The notes: generated from the sequence alone by a model not told the origin. Shown: positions 1 to 8,336, counted from the first letter of the stretch. The stretch is DNA of 64,000 nucleotides from Chlamydiota bacterium (GCA_021772465.1 JAJFLX010000012.1:1-64000); one strand, 5' to 3'. Numbers and translations: made by a program.

Positions 1-1
1 T

Positions 2-154
2 TTTGTATGTGGGGACGCCTCTCAAATGGCCCGGGATGTGCACAAAACTTTGCTCCAGATCATTCATATGGAGGCCAAATGCACTGAGCTCGAGGCAAAA
101 GAGTACCTCAAAGCGCTGAAAAAAGAGGGGCGCTACCTAAGAGATGTCTATTAG
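2..154 (+). CDS. cysJ: Sulfite reductase flavoprotein alpha subunit / NADPH-flavin reductase, C-terminal fragment
   Basis: The reading frame is open from the window edge to TAG at 152-154 and gives about 50 residues. It contains FVCGDASQMARDVH, the NADPH-binding C-terminal motif of CysJ and cytochrome P450 reductase-type flavoproteins, and ends in RRYxRDVY-like GRYLRDVY, the characteristic family terminus. The 5' part lies outside the window, so domain completeness cannot be judged. The family passes electrons from NADPH through FAD and FMN. Chlamydiae carry a cysJ-annotated gene near ispF, and ispF follows here about 1.7 kb away, which supports the call. It is too short to stand alone and is a truncation by the window edge, not a pseudogene. 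Confidence 0.85.
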   Translation, partial: FVCGDASQMARDVHKTLLQIIHMEAKCTELEAKEYLKALKKEGRYLRDVY

Positions 155-161
155 CTCGTAC

Positions 162-1829
162 CTATCGTTGGGGCGCAGCAGCGAGTGCCCTTGCCCCCTT
201 TTTAATAAGGGCATTGAATACTTCGGTGAGCCCTCTACTCTGGGCGTAGGCGAGCGCAGTGTTGCCATAGATGTCGGCGTGATCTAGGTCCTCAGTTTTT
301 TCAAGTAGTGCAAAAATAACATCTCTATTACTCCCAACAATTGCATGTATCAGAGGGGTTTGCAGGTTCTGATCAGTAGCGCCTGGATTGGCTCCCGCTT
401 CAAGAAGAGCTAGAACATTTTCAATTTGTTGATCTATAGTGGCTAGTATCAAAGGAGTCACTCCTTTTGCATCCGCGAGATCGGGTTGAGCTCCCTTGCT
501 GAGGAGCCGGGATACGATTTCATTTTTCCCAAGTGAAATAGCATATATTAACGCGGTCATGCCATTCCTATTTGCAAGATCTATAGACCCACCTGCTTCG
601 AGGATCGCAGCCATAACTTCCTGATTACCTCGGTCGACCGCCGCTAGCAAGGGAGTACTCCCCCTAATTACTTGGTCAAGAGGAGCTCCCTTTTCGATCA
701 TTTTTCGTACTGCCCTACTCATACCTACCTCGATGGCATATATGAGCGGAGTGATTCCATCAGTCACATCATCGAGGGGCGCACCTTCATCGATGAGTTT
801 TAAGACAGCTCTCTCATCACCGTAGTTTATGACGTCATGCAAGGAGCGCCCATCGTAATTATCACTTATTTTTTGAAGTACACCCCTTCTCTCAAGAGCT
901 GTGGTAATAGCCGCATTTGTAGCTGCCATTTGCCATATCAAGACTAGATTATCCCCCTCAAGGATTGAGTCAACTGAAGCGCCACGCCCGATAAGAGCGA
1001 GTGCAACTTTCTTGGATCCCCATTTGACTGCAACAGAGAGAGGTGTCATTAAAACATCTCTCACATAAACTTCTTGATCAAGCGGCGCTCCTGCCTCTAT
1101 AAGCGCAAGGGCAATCTCTTCTTCATCCTGCATTATTGCCCAGTGCAGAGGGGGTATCCCACCAAGTTGAGTCCACTCGGAATCCGCAAAGGGTTGATCG
1201 AGCGGCGCTCCAGCCTCTATAAGTGCATCCGCAATGAGTTTTCTTTTAGATATTATTGCCCAGAGCAAGGGAGCGCTTCCATCGAATAGAGCAAACTTGG
1301 CATCTTTATTTTTAGCTCTAAAAACTTGATCGAGCGGCGCTCCAGACTTTATAAGCTCAAAAGCAATCTCATCATTTTCACATAAAATTGCCCCATGCAA
1401 GGGAGGGATCTCATCAAGTAGAGCCAGCTCCGAATCTATTTCCCCCTTGGCATCAAAGGGTTGATTTATCACAATCCCTTCACGTATCAGCGCTAGGGCA
1501 ATCCCATTTTTTTTCTTTGCAATAGCTCGAAAAAGTGGCGTGGGATCATCCAAATCGAGACGACCATTTTCAACCATCTGCTCGATCAGGGCAAGAGCTG
1601 CATTTTCATCAGCAGAGCACTCTATCGCATCTTTTAGAGAGAGAGACCCTTCACTTAAATTGGCCCCCGGTAACCCTGCTCCTGGCGCCCCAGGTGAAGG
1701 AAGTGCTGCTTCTTGACATATCGCTTCCCGCGCAAGCTCTGTGGGCACCCCCGCACTCTCTTTCGATGTTTGGGAGACATTAGAACTGGGCTCCGCCTTT
1801 GGCGCATCACCTGTAGGACTACAACTCAT
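162..1829 (-). CDS. Large ankyrin-repeat protein (555 aa), candidate effector
   Basis: Residues 1-60 are low-complexity and rich in Ser, Pro and Ala. The rest is ankyrin-like repeats, with the phrase ALIEAGAPLDQ recurring at the helix-2/loop position and PPLHWAI, TPLIYAI or TALIYAI at helix-1 starts. The middle repeats are unusual: 15-20 extra residues lie between GAPLDQ and the next PLHWAI. The C-terminal repeats have the standard length of about 33 residues. There is no signal peptide or membrane segment, so it would be cytosolic or exported by type III secretion. Ankyrin proteins mediate protein-protein contacts and are common host-interaction factors in amoeba-associated bacteria; that role is inferred here. 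The ATG at 1829 is the first start. The gene is convergent with cysJ and sits downstream of ispF on the same strand. Confidence 0.85.
   Translation of the reverse strand: MSCSPTGDAPKAEPSSNVSQTSKESAGVPTELAREAICQEAALPSPGAPGAGLPGANLSEGSLSLKDAIECSADENAALALIEQMVENGRLDLDDPTPLFRAIAKKKNGIALALIREGIVINQPFDAKGEIDSELALLDEIPPLHGAILCENDEIAFELIKSGAPLDQVFRAKNKDAKFALFDGSAPLLWAIISKRKLIADALIEAGAPLDQPFADSEWTQLGGIPPLHWAIMQDEEEIALALIEAGAPLDQEVYVRDVLMTPLSVAVKWGSKKVALALIGRGASVDSILEGDNLVLIWQMAATNAAITTALERRGVLQKISDNYDGRSLHDVINYGDERAVLKLIDEGAPLDDVTDGITPLIYAIEVGMSRAVRKMIEKGAPLDQVIRGSTPLLAAVDRGNQEVMAAILEAGGSIDLANRNGMTALIYAISLGKNEIVSRLLSKGAQPDLADAKGVTPLILATIDQQIENVLALLEAGANPGATDQNLQTPLIHAIVGSNRDVIFALLEKTEDLDHADIYGNTALAYAQSRGLTEVFNALIKKGARALAAAPQR
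1078..1400. repeat. Near-identical nucleotide repeats inside the ankyrin gene
   Basis: The block starting GATCRAGCGGCGCTCC recurs at about 1076, 1196 and 1328 (spacing 120 and 132 bp), followed by similar CTATAAG and ATTGCCC stretches. The DNA-level similarity suggests recent duplication or recombination among ankyrin units. Confidence 0.7.
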
Positions 1830-1895
1830 CGTCGTTCCGTGATAAAATGTTGGTGCACCATTTACCGTAACTACACAAATAATCGTAGACTCAAT

Positions 1896-2390
1896 CTATT
1901 TTTCAGTTCTTTCAAGTGTCGTGAGAATACAGAGGCACTGTACACCATCCCCACATCCGAAGTCGGTGAGCCCCTCCCCTGTTGTTGCGGTCAATCCTAC
2001 CTGCGAAGTGTCGACTTGAAGGACTGCAGCGATCGATTCTCGAAGCTCTTCAATCCTGGGTAAAATTTTAGGGCGAAGCGCCTCAATTGAAATCGCAAGG
2101 TGTACGATCTTTTGAGTTCCAAGTGTTTTGAGCGCCTCTTCAAGGTAGACGCGGCTATCGGTGATCCCATCGCGCTCAAGAAGCTCGTCTGCTTTTTTCC
2201 CCAAGATGATCTCACCTGTGAGCGAAGAGATAGCGTTGCAGATCGCGTGGAAAATCACATCTCCATCTGAGTTCGCTTTGAAACCTGGCACTTCATCGAA
2301 GTGAACCCCACCGAGTAGACACGGTTTCGTTGAATCCTCTGATAGAAAACGGTGACTATCCTGACCAAGGCCTGTACGTTGCTTATCCAT
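1896..2390 (-). CDS. ispF: 2-C-methyl-D-erythritol 2,4-cyclodiphosphate synthase
   Basis: IspF converts CDP-ME 2-phosphate to MEcPP in the non-mevalonate isoprenoid pathway, acting as a trimer in the cytosol. The 164-residue length is typical. Metal ligands are visible as D11 and H13 in GLGQDSHRF and H48 in the SDGDVIFHA motif. The C-terminal signature is [16 protein letters not shown], where many homologues have TTTEKLGFxGRxEG, so the nucleotide-binding end is somewhat divergent. Chlamydiae depend on the MEP pathway. The start at 2390 precedes the GLGQDSH motif by six residues, as expected. A weak TTGATT-N17-TTAAAC pair lies directly upstream (2398-2426), but it would make the message almost leaderless. 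Confidence 0.95.
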   Translation of the reverse strand: MDKQRTGLGQDSHRFLSEDSTKPCLLGGVHFDEVPGFKANSDGDVIFHAICNAISSLTGEIILGKKADELLERDGITDSRVYLEEALKTLGTQKIVHLAISIEALRPKILPRIEELRESIAAVLQVDTSQVGLTATTGEGLTDFGCGDGVQCLCILTTLERTEK

Positions 2391-2457
2391 GCGGCGAGTT
2401 TAACCTATTGCTTTCGCGCGAATCAACGTGTTTCCATCAAAAATTTACGGACCGCAT

Positions 2458-3348
2458 TTAGGAAGAGGAGGATGTCAATTTTCTCCCCTGTACAACTAAG
2501 CCCCTCATGTAAAAAATCAGCCCCAAGCAAATCCCTAGAATTGCAAGGAGCTGCTCTCGATCAAGAGGCTCTTTAAAGTAGAAAATTCCCTCTAAAAAAA
2601 TGAGCGTCGGCACCAAAAAGCTAAAAATCCCTACCACCATAAAGGGAAGGCGTTGAATAGAGAGATGAAGCATATAGAAAGGGATGATTGTCACCACCGC
2701 ACTGATGAGATGAAAGCTTTGAGTCAAAGAGCTACTATTTAAAAACCCCTTAACGAAGCAGAGAGGCGAATCCGAGAGAAAAAAAAGAGCGAGAGAGATC
2801 ACGAAAGTCTCGAAAGTGATACGAAGAAAAATCGTGCCAGAAAGTTTACGCCCCATCAGGCCATAGAGAGCAAATGACCCCCCAATTACCAGACTCAAGG
2901 TGGGAAAGAGATGCTTTGAGAATATGAGAAAGGCCACAGAGATAAATGCAAATGCAATGGCTACCTTCTGCAGGATAGAGATCTTCTCTTTCAAAAAGCA
3001 TGCACTCAAAAAAATGATGAATAGAGGGGAGAGAAAATAAGCAAGACTAGCTTCGATTACTCTCCCATTATTCACTGCGTAAAGGTAGGTGTACCAGTTA
3101 ATAAAGACAAAAAACGTCGAGAGAAGAAGGTAAATTCCATCTCGTCGAATGGTCTCTATCACTTCTTTATAGCTTGATTTAAGCCCCAGAAGAGGAGCCA
3201 AAAGAAGAAAAACCCATAGGCAACGGTTTTGAAGCACCACGCGTGTCTCGACCTCCCTCAAAAGATTCCAGAAGAGCGGCAAAAGACCGACCATAAGATT
3301 GGAGAGCAAAAGGACGAAAAAATAACGAGGTTGACTACCCGATTTCAT
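2458..3348 (-). CDS. rarD: RarD/EamA-family inner-membrane transporter
   Basis: This is a 296-residue, highly hydrophobic protein with about ten predicted membrane helices and an internal two-fold EamA pattern. The N-terminus (NLMVGLLPLFWNLL, then a QNRCLWVFLLL stretch) resembles the RarD branch, which starts with a short Y/W-rich helix followed by an ExxxxR-type loop; here the motif reads REVETRVVLQNR. RarD-type proteins are drug/metabolite exporters of uncertain substrate. The ATG at 3348 lies inside the last codons of brnQ (14-bp overlap), so the two genes form a translationally coupled transporter operon. The substrate is unknown; amino-acid or metabolite exchange would suit the brnQ linkage, but that is inference. 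Confidence 0.8.
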   Translation of the reverse strand: MKSGSQPRYFFVLLLSNLMVGLLPLFWNLLREVETRVVLQNRCLWVFLLLAPLLGLKSSYKEVIETIRRDGIYLLLSTFFVFINWYTYLYAVNNGRVIEASLAYFLSPLFIIFLSACFLKEKISILQKVAIAFAFISVAFLIFSKHLFPTLSLVIGGSFALYGLMGRKLSGTIFLRITFETFVISLALFFLSDSPLCFVKGFLNSSSLTQSFHLISAVVTIIPFYMLHLSIQRLPFMVVGIFSFLVPTLIFLEGIFYFKEPLDREQLLAILGICLGLIFYMRGLVVQGRKLTSSSS

Positions 3349-4447
3349 TCATTTCAAGCCCTGAAGTTGAAGGCCTTTTTTGAAGGAGTTTTCGTCCACA
3401 TGCAAGGGTGGTCATGATGAGAAGAACGGGATAGAGGATCGTCATGATATAAGAGATAAAGAGAGAAAGATTCTCAAATCCTACAGTTGACATGATAAAG
3501 CTAATAGAGACAGAGATAAAGAGACAGGTGCGGTAACCCAGCTTCTCTTTGAACAACGTCTTCTTCAGATAATCTGAAAATACCAAGCTAAGCGCCATAG
3601 AGGTCGAGAACACACTCAAAGTGATGATCATGAAGACAATGATTTTCAATTTCTCGCCGAACATGAGATTTCCAACCGTAATCAAGAGGCGAGCTCCCGA
3701 GACCGATTCCAAGGCCCCCGACTTCAAACACCCAATGGTAAACATTCCAATATAGATAACTGTTAACAGGGAGACGGCAATTAAACACGCATTTCTGACG
3801 AATGAATACTTGAATTTCTCTTTTTGATTTTCCTTCAGTAGAGAGATGATAGCTGATGAGAAAAAGATAGCCGCAATGAAATCCATCGTGTTGTACCCCT
3901 TCACAAGGGCCGAAGTGAAGTTCTGAAACGCCATATCTCCTGTCAAGGAAAAGTCAATGGTTTGGTTGAAGAGGGAAAAAATCAGAAGGCAGAGAAAAAA
4001 GACGAGAAGTGGAGTCACAACTTTGCCGAGAATTGAGAGAAAACGCCCCCGTTGCAAACTAAGAACAAAAACAAGAACACTGTAAAATAAACTATAGAGC
4101 CATAAAGGAACACCCTGTGTGAGCTCACAAAACGCCCCGTACGCAAGCTGATTACACCGAGGCCCTGACCCGAGAGGAATCCAGAAGAAAAGGAGCAAAA
4201 AAATCATCAGATGCGCAAAGGGCTTGCCCCACACTTGGAGAGCTTTTTGGTAATCCCCTTCAAAGAGAATGCCAATCAACACTCCATAGAAGGGGAGAAA
4301 CACACTCGAAAGAATAAATCCTATGACAGATAGAAGAGGAGAAGAAGACTCAATTCCAACCAAAAGGGGAAAAACTAAATTTCCTCCTCCAAAAAACATA
4401 GAAAAAAGACTGAAACCCACGATACAAAGAGCAATAGTGTTTTTCAT
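3335..4447 (-). CDS. brnQ: Branched-chain amino acid transporter (LIVCS family)
   Basis: The 370-residue protein begins FSLFSMFFGGGNLVFPLLVG, the BrnQ signature in the first helix, and continues with about eleven or twelve hydrophobic segments. BrnQ imports Leu, Ile and Val by cation symport across the inner membrane. This fits an intracellular bacterium dependent on host amino acids, and chlamydiae carry brnQ homologues. It is somewhat shorter than enterobacterial BrnQ (about 430-440 aa). AAGGAG lies 10 nt before the ATG. A good promoter (TTGTCT-N17-TATGAT at 4490-4518) precedes it. It is the first gene of the brnQ-rarD operon and diverges from the F-box gene. Confidence 0.93.
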   Translation of the reverse strand: MKNTIALCIVGFSLFSMFFGGGNLVFPLLVGIESSSPLLSVIGFILSSVFLPFYGVLIGILFEGDYQKALQVWGKPFAHLMIFLLLFFWIPLGSGPRCNQLAYGAFCELTQGVPLWLYSLFYSVLVFVLSLQRGRFLSILGKVVTPLLVFFLCLLIFSLFNQTIDFSLTGDMAFQNFTSALVKGYNTMDFIAAIFFSSAIISLLKENQKEKFKYSFVRNACLIAVSLLTVIYIGMFTIGCLKSGALESVSGARLLITVGNLMFGEKLKIIVFMIITLSVFSTSMALSLVFSDYLKKTLFKEKLGYRTCLFISVSISFIMSTVGFENLSLFISYIMTILYPVLLIMTTLACGRKLLQKRPSTSGLEMNEIG

Positions 4448-4489
4448 TTCTCAAGGCTCCTTCAAGCTATGTAAGACTTAAACTAAGCA

Positions 4490-4518
4490 ATCATACCCCC
4501 TTTATTTTTTTAAGACAA
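4490..4518 (-). promoter_or_regulatory. Sigma-70-type promoter for brnQ-rarD
   Basis: On the minus strand, TTGTCT (4513-4518) and TATGAT (4490-4495) are separated by exactly 17 bp. The predicted start leaves a leader of roughly 35 nt carrying AAGGAG. Confidence 0.65.
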
Positions 4519-4615
4519 TGTAAATAAAGTTTAATTCGAACCACAATAGGGATGGAGGGGGAGAGGGTCTAGAAAGGTTGTGTAAAAAAATCAATGTGCG
4601 ATCTAGAATGTTTTC

Positions 4616-5683
4616 ATGACTAGCACCTTCAATATCATTGAATCACAACGAGATCTCCCTTTCAATTTTCGCAGGCGAACTGAACCGACACGTGCTTATC
4701 GTGCAACGCGTGCAATGCGTGCAATGCGTGTAACTCCTCTTGCGATGGTTGTGATTGCAGCTATTTCCGTAGCTCTTACTCTCAACGACGCCCCCATCGC
4801 TGTAAGCTTTGCCCACTATGGATTGGTGTCGACAACTCTATTGGCAATAATTGAATTAACAGTTCGCTATTATCGTCCTCCTGCTCCTCCTGCTCTTCCT
4901 GCTCCTCCTGCTTTGACTCAGATTTACTTTAGGAGATCAGGCAACACGCTAATAAGTACGGATAGCGAGACCCCCATCGTTAATCTTGCTAGGAGCCTAG
5001 TCTATCGCTTAGAGATTTTAAATGTACGTGATGTAATATTGGAATCTCATGATGCTAACCCGCTCAGTCGAGCCCTATTGACTGCTATGAATTCCAAGAA
5101 GGTATGGATTACTATTAAACAGCCTGCTGAGGAGCAGTCCTCCCCTGATTCAGAAAACCCAGAGAGCTTAGAAATCTTGCCAGAAGAAGTGCTGATGCAA
5201 ATATTTCAAAATCTTGACTCTAAATCGCTTAAAGCTATTTCCGTGGCAAACCAGAAATTTTATAGACTTGGAACTGATTCCATGCTCTTCAAGGCTCCTG
5301 ACCTACCTAATAGCATAGAGGCATCACATGCGTTTTTGCTTCGATATGGGCCTTTCATCGAGATACTAGATCTTAGCCAAAAGAGTTGGCTGCCCCTAGA
5401 ATTAAATTTAATGTATCGTTTAATCCCCCTCTACTGCCCCAATCTTAAGAGTTTGATTTTACATCCATACCGAGCAGAGTTCATTCATAGAGAATCCCAG
5501 GAAAGACTAATGAACTCAAATTGGAAGAGCGTTCTTAAAGGGTTACCGCCGTTCATTGCACCATCGCGTCGTAACCCTAGAATAAGGTTCTCTGACCAGA
5601 CTGCAAATGCAAATTCAGCTGCTTATCTCCCTTTATTGAGTGCAGTAGATGGTGTGCGCTCACGATCATTTAGCGAAGTTTAG
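4616..5683 (+). CDS. Membrane-anchored F-box-like protein (355 aa), candidate effector
   Basis: Residues 185-228 read as an F-box: LEILPEEVLMQIFQNLD, then LKAISVANQKFYRL. This is the LPxEvLxxIFxxLxxxxLxxxxxVnkxfxxL pattern of the eukaryotic Skp1-binding domain. Residues 42-58 and 62-84 are two closely spaced hydrophobic segments, a hairpin like those of Inc proteins. Before them is a basic Arg-rich stretch with RAMRAMRV repeats, and after them a PPAPPALPAPPAL linker. Residues 235-300 (FIEILDLSQKSWLPLELNLMYRLIPLYCPNLKSL) look like a leucine-rich-repeat remnant, as often follows F-boxes. Inference: the protein is exported, sits in the inclusion membrane, and recruits a host SCF ubiquitin ligase. 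It is a single-gene unit ending at a strong terminator. Confidence 0.75.
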   Translation: MTSTFNIIESQRDLPFNFRRRTEPTRAYRATRAMRAMRVTPLAMVVIAAISVALTLNDAPIAVSFAHYGLVSTTLLAIIELTVRYYRPPAPPALPAPPALTQIYFRRSGNTLISTDSETPIVNLARSLVYRLEILNVRDVILESHDANPLSRALLTAMNSKKVWITIKQPAEEQSSPDSENPESLEILPEEVLMQIFQNLDSKSLKAISVANQKFYRLGTDSMLFKAPDLPNSIEASHAFLLRYGPFIEILDLSQKSWLPLELNLMYRLIPLYCPNLKSLILHPYRAEFIHRESQERLMNSNWKSVLKGLPPFIAPSRRNPRIRFSDQTANANSAAYLPLLSAVDGVRSRSFSEV

Positions 5684-5703
5684 GTAGCAATCAGAGTCAA
5701 AGC

Positions 5704-5738
5704 AAAAAGCCGCTGGGGAAACCCCAGCGGCTTTTTTT
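5704..5738. terminator. Bidirectional rho-independent terminator
   Basis: The perfect 10-bp stem GCCGCTGGGG/CCCCAGCGGC (5709-5718 with 5722-5731) has a 3-nt AAA loop, with an A-run on the left and seven T on the right. It therefore works in both directions and serves the converging F-box (+) and omcB (-) genes. Confidence 0.93.
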
Positions 5739-5758
5739 AGGTAACAGACGTCTACTTC

Positions 5759-7465
5759 TTAGTAAACGTGAGTTGCCTCAGTCTCGGTTACAGGTATCCC
5801 TAGCCCTTCAGAAGAGAGGGTCGCCTCAGCTCGAGCATCACCAACAGAAACCGCCTTGACAGAGACACAGAACTCTACTGATTGCTTTGGATTCAAGCGC
5901 TCAATAGGTTCAAATGTGATTGTCTGTCCAGATACAGTCCCTTTTGTAGGTCCATTTCCAGACAATGGCTTCAGCTCATCAGAGAATTTGATGACAAGCT
6001 TCACGTTAGTGTCTTCAGCTGAACCACGGTTTGTGACGCAAACACGGTAAACCGTCATGTCATCGCCATCGATGCAGATCGGATCTACAGTGTCAACCAT
6101 GCACATGTGAGTTGCAGGAACCCCTTTCCAACAGGTTGTAGCTTCTGCACATGAAGTGCACTGTCCACAATCAGAGCAGGTTGAAACTGTCACCTTATTG
6201 GTGAGACAGCCTGGAACCTGAGAGCGGATAGAGACCATGAAGGTCTTAGTTTCACCTGGGCAGAACTCTGGGATGCACCAAATAGCTCGGTTACAGCAGA
6301 TTTCAGCACCTTCAGCCGCTACAATTGTAGTTCCAACAGGTGAAACGTCGTCTACGATTACGTCGTAAAGAACGAGATCACCAGGGTTAGTAACTGTGAT
6401 TGTGTAATCAACAGTCTTACAAATGTACGCCCAATCGGGCCCAGTTTTTGTCACATCAACACAAGGCTCGTTGATCAAAGTAGTCGCCTCAGCTGTGCAC
6501 TTAGGTCCACCACAGTAGCTCACAGTAGCCAAGTTGGTGACACATCCACGCTTAGAAGCGCAAAAATCTACATTGAAAGAGCGACTATCGCCTGGGCAAA
6601 GATCGCCAAGCTGATAGGTCAAGCAATTCAAACCACTTGAGTGAGTCAAACCGTCTGGAACAGTATCTTGAACAACTACATCATAAGCTGTAGCTGACCC
6701 TGAGTTGCACACATCAATGGTGTAGCAAACAGGACAGTAAAGACAAGCGCACTCTGGGCCGTACTTTTTGATACAAACAACTGGCTGACCACAGTTCGTA
6801 TAAGCGCAAAGCTGAGGGCAAGCGCAAACAGTAGCAGCAGCTAAACAACAACCCTCTTTCATTGGGCGGACCCAAACACAGATTCTTTGTGTGTCGCCAC
6901 ACTTCATGTGAGGGAATTCCCATCGAAGAGAGTTATCCTTATCAGGTGTTGCAGGAGGATCACTTTTGATGAACTCTGCACCACAAGGTAGGGTTTGATT
7001 GACAACAACCTCAGCACACTCTTTTTGAGCAGTGATCATGATCTCTACTGGATAAGGTGAACCTACAGTTGCATATTCAGGCGCTCTTTGACAGAGGTCG
7101 ACAACACAGTCGTCGCAGGTATTGTAAGAACGCATATTTCCGTAGCAACGATCTTCAGGGAAGGGCTGCTCGCAATACCCATTGTTGCCGCAAGGAGCAA
7201 AACTTGGGTCACAAGGGAAATATGGGTTTTCTTTAGATGCACACGGATCGTCGCATGAAGAACATGAATTTCCGCGAGGCATCTGGCGTGGCTCGGCACA
7301 TGGCGCACATGAATTGTCCCAATTTGGCTGGCATGGGTTGCACTTTGGAGCACATTTCACGTCGCAAGGTGAATAAGAGTCACACCAATTCCGATTACAG
7401 CTTGCTAAGCAGAAAACACTCATCAAAAAGAGCGCTGCTAGGGCAGTTCGTAAGGGTTGGATCAT
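5759..7465 (-). CDS. omcB: Large cysteine-rich outer-membrane complex protein OmcB
   Basis: The 568-residue, very Cys-rich protein carries several DUF11-type Ig-like repeats (for example YTIDVCNSGSATAYDVVVQDTVPDGL and the VDYTITVTNPGDLVLYDVIVDDVSP region). It ends in a final repeat with little Cys (about residues 480-568). OmcB forms the disulfide-cross-linked chlamydial outer membrane complex that substitutes for peptidoglycan rigidity in elementary bodies; the C. trachomatis protein is of similar length. The N-terminus here is a signal peptide ending in LASC-N, a canonical lipobox, and is nearly identical to that of the neighbouring OmcA. AGGAG lies 8 nt upstream of ATG 7465. It is downstream of omcA in the same orientation, as in Chlamydia. 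Confidence 0.93.
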   Translation of the reverse strand: MIQPLRTALAALFLMSVFCLASCNRNWCDSYSPCDVKCAPKCNPCQPNWDNSCAPCAEPRQMPRGNSCSSCDDPCASKENPYFPCDPSFAPCGNNGYCEQPFPEDRCYGNMRSYNTCDDCVVDLCQRAPEYATVGSPYPVEIMITAQKECAEVVVNQTLPCGAEFIKSDPPATPDKDNSLRWEFPHMKCGDTQRICVWVRPMKEGCCLAAATVCACPQLCAYTNCGQPVVCIKKYGPECACLYCPVCYTIDVCNSGSATAYDVVVQDTVPDGLTHSSGLNCLTYQLGDLCPGDSRSFNVDFCASKRGCVTNLATVSYCGGPKCTAEATTLINEPCVDVTKTGPDWAYICKTVDYTITVTNPGDLVLYDVIVDDVSPVGTTIVAAEGAEICCNRAIWCIPEFCPGETKTFMVSIRSQVPGCLTNKVTVSTCSDCGQCTSCAEATTCWKGVPATHMCMVDTVDPICIDGDDMTVYRVCVTNRGSAEDTNVKLVIKFSDELKPLSGNGPTKGTVSGQTITFEPIERLNPKQSVEFCVSVKAVSVGDARAEATLSSEGLGIPVTETEATHVY

Positions 7466-7594
7466 AGGGATCTCCTAATAATTTGATTTGAGAGTAACAT
7501 TTTTCCCACTGTATTTTGGAAAAGAGTTTTGTATAGGAACTCGGAAGCTGTATTCATTTTGATTTTCATCCTATCTTCTTCTATTTTTCCTTAG

Positions 7595-7630
7595 ATTCAG
7601 GTAGGGGGACAATGTTCCCACTACCTGAAT
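7595..7630. repeat. Long stem-loop between omcA and omcB
   Basis: ATTCAGGTAG (7595-7604) pairs perfectly with CTACCTGAAT (7621-7630), and the inner GGGACA/TGTTCCC extends the stem with one bulge. No U-run follows on the minus strand, so it is not a classical terminator. It lies 32 nt after omcA and may act in attenuation, processing or mRNA stability between the two genes. Confidence 0.6.
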
Positions 7631-7661
7631 TCCTTATCTACTCGCGGGTCTCACCACCCAT

Positions 7662-8075
7662 TTATGGGCAACGTGGTGGGCAGCTAGGCGCACATCGTGG
7701 CTCACATTTAGGTGCGCAAGGAGCGCATCGTGGCTCACACTTAGGTGCGCAAGGAGCACATCTTGGCTCACACTTAGGTGCGCAAGGAGCACACTGTGGC
7801 TCGCAACGAGGTGGGCAAGCAGGCTCACATCGTGGAGTGTAAGTTGGGCATCCTGGCTCACAACGAGGCGTTGGGCAGCAAGGATCGCACTTAGGTGGAC
7901 AGCTAGGCGCACACTTAGGTGGGCAGCTAGGCGCACACTTAGGTGGGCAGCATGGATCGCACTTAGGTGCACAACAAGGATCGCTGAAGCAATCACACCA
8001 TCTGTTACAGCTAGCTAAGCTGAACATGCTCATTACGAATAGAGCTGCGAAGAACATTTTTAAAGATCGTTTCAT
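7662..8075 (-). CDS. omcA: Small cysteine-rich outer-membrane lipoprotein OmcA (expanded repeat form)
   Basis: The 137-residue protein has a signal peptide ending MFSLASC-N, a lipobox that makes it a lipoprotein. The mature part is almost entirely Cys, Pro, Lys, Arg and Ala arranged as CPPKCAPS and CAPKCEPRCAP repeats, with roughly every third or fourth residue Cys. C. trachomatis OmcA is a lipid-modified protein of about 88 residues cross-linked into the outer membrane complex. Here the repeat region is clearly expanded. AAGGAG lies 7 nt before ATG 8075. Position directly upstream of omcB and the shared leader peptide support the call. The mature sequence is too low in complexity for homology alone to settle it. 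Confidence 0.85.
   Translation of the reverse strand: MKRSLKMFFAALFVMSMFSLASCNRWCDCFSDPCCAPKCDPCCPPKCAPSCPPKCAPSCPPKCDPCCPTPRCEPGCPTYTPRCEPACPPRCEPQCAPCAPKCEPRCAPCAPKCEPRCAPCAPKCEPRCAPSCPPRCP
7690..7821. repeat. 33-bp tandem repeat in omcA (four copies)
   Basis: Units begin at 7690, 7723, 7756 and 7789. The first three differ from one another at only a few bases; the fourth is degenerate. Each encodes 11 residues of the type CAPKCEPRCAP. A second, shorter CCPPKCAPS repeat lies nearer the signal peptide (about 7890-7950). Confidence 0.9.
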
Positions 8076-8336
8076 TTGAAACTCCTTAGGGTTTGTTTAA
8101 ATCTAAAGTTAACTTTTGCCCGATTCAATCAACACCGGGCCCTGCACGCACGTGTACAGTCCTTATGAGTTCATTATCAAATGAAAACTATAATTTATTC
8201 AAACGTTTTTATAATTAAAACTATAAAAGAGTCTTTTACACAAATTTCATAAATGATGTTTGTTAGTAAATTTCAGATACTTAACCCTTAGAAAAAGAGA
8301 GTTGCAATCAGAGAGGAAGTCAGGTAGTTTATCGCC

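Noticed and set aside
2398..2426. TTGATT-N17-TTAAAC as ispF promoter
   Set aside because: The spacing is right, but the -10 is weak and would start transcription at the ATG, so it is not listed as a feature.
7612..7842. Gly/His/Gln-rich open frame opposite omcA
   Set aside because: It is the antisense shadow of the Cys/Pro codon repeats; it has no ribosome-binding site, and the omcA frame has a signal peptide and AAGGAG.
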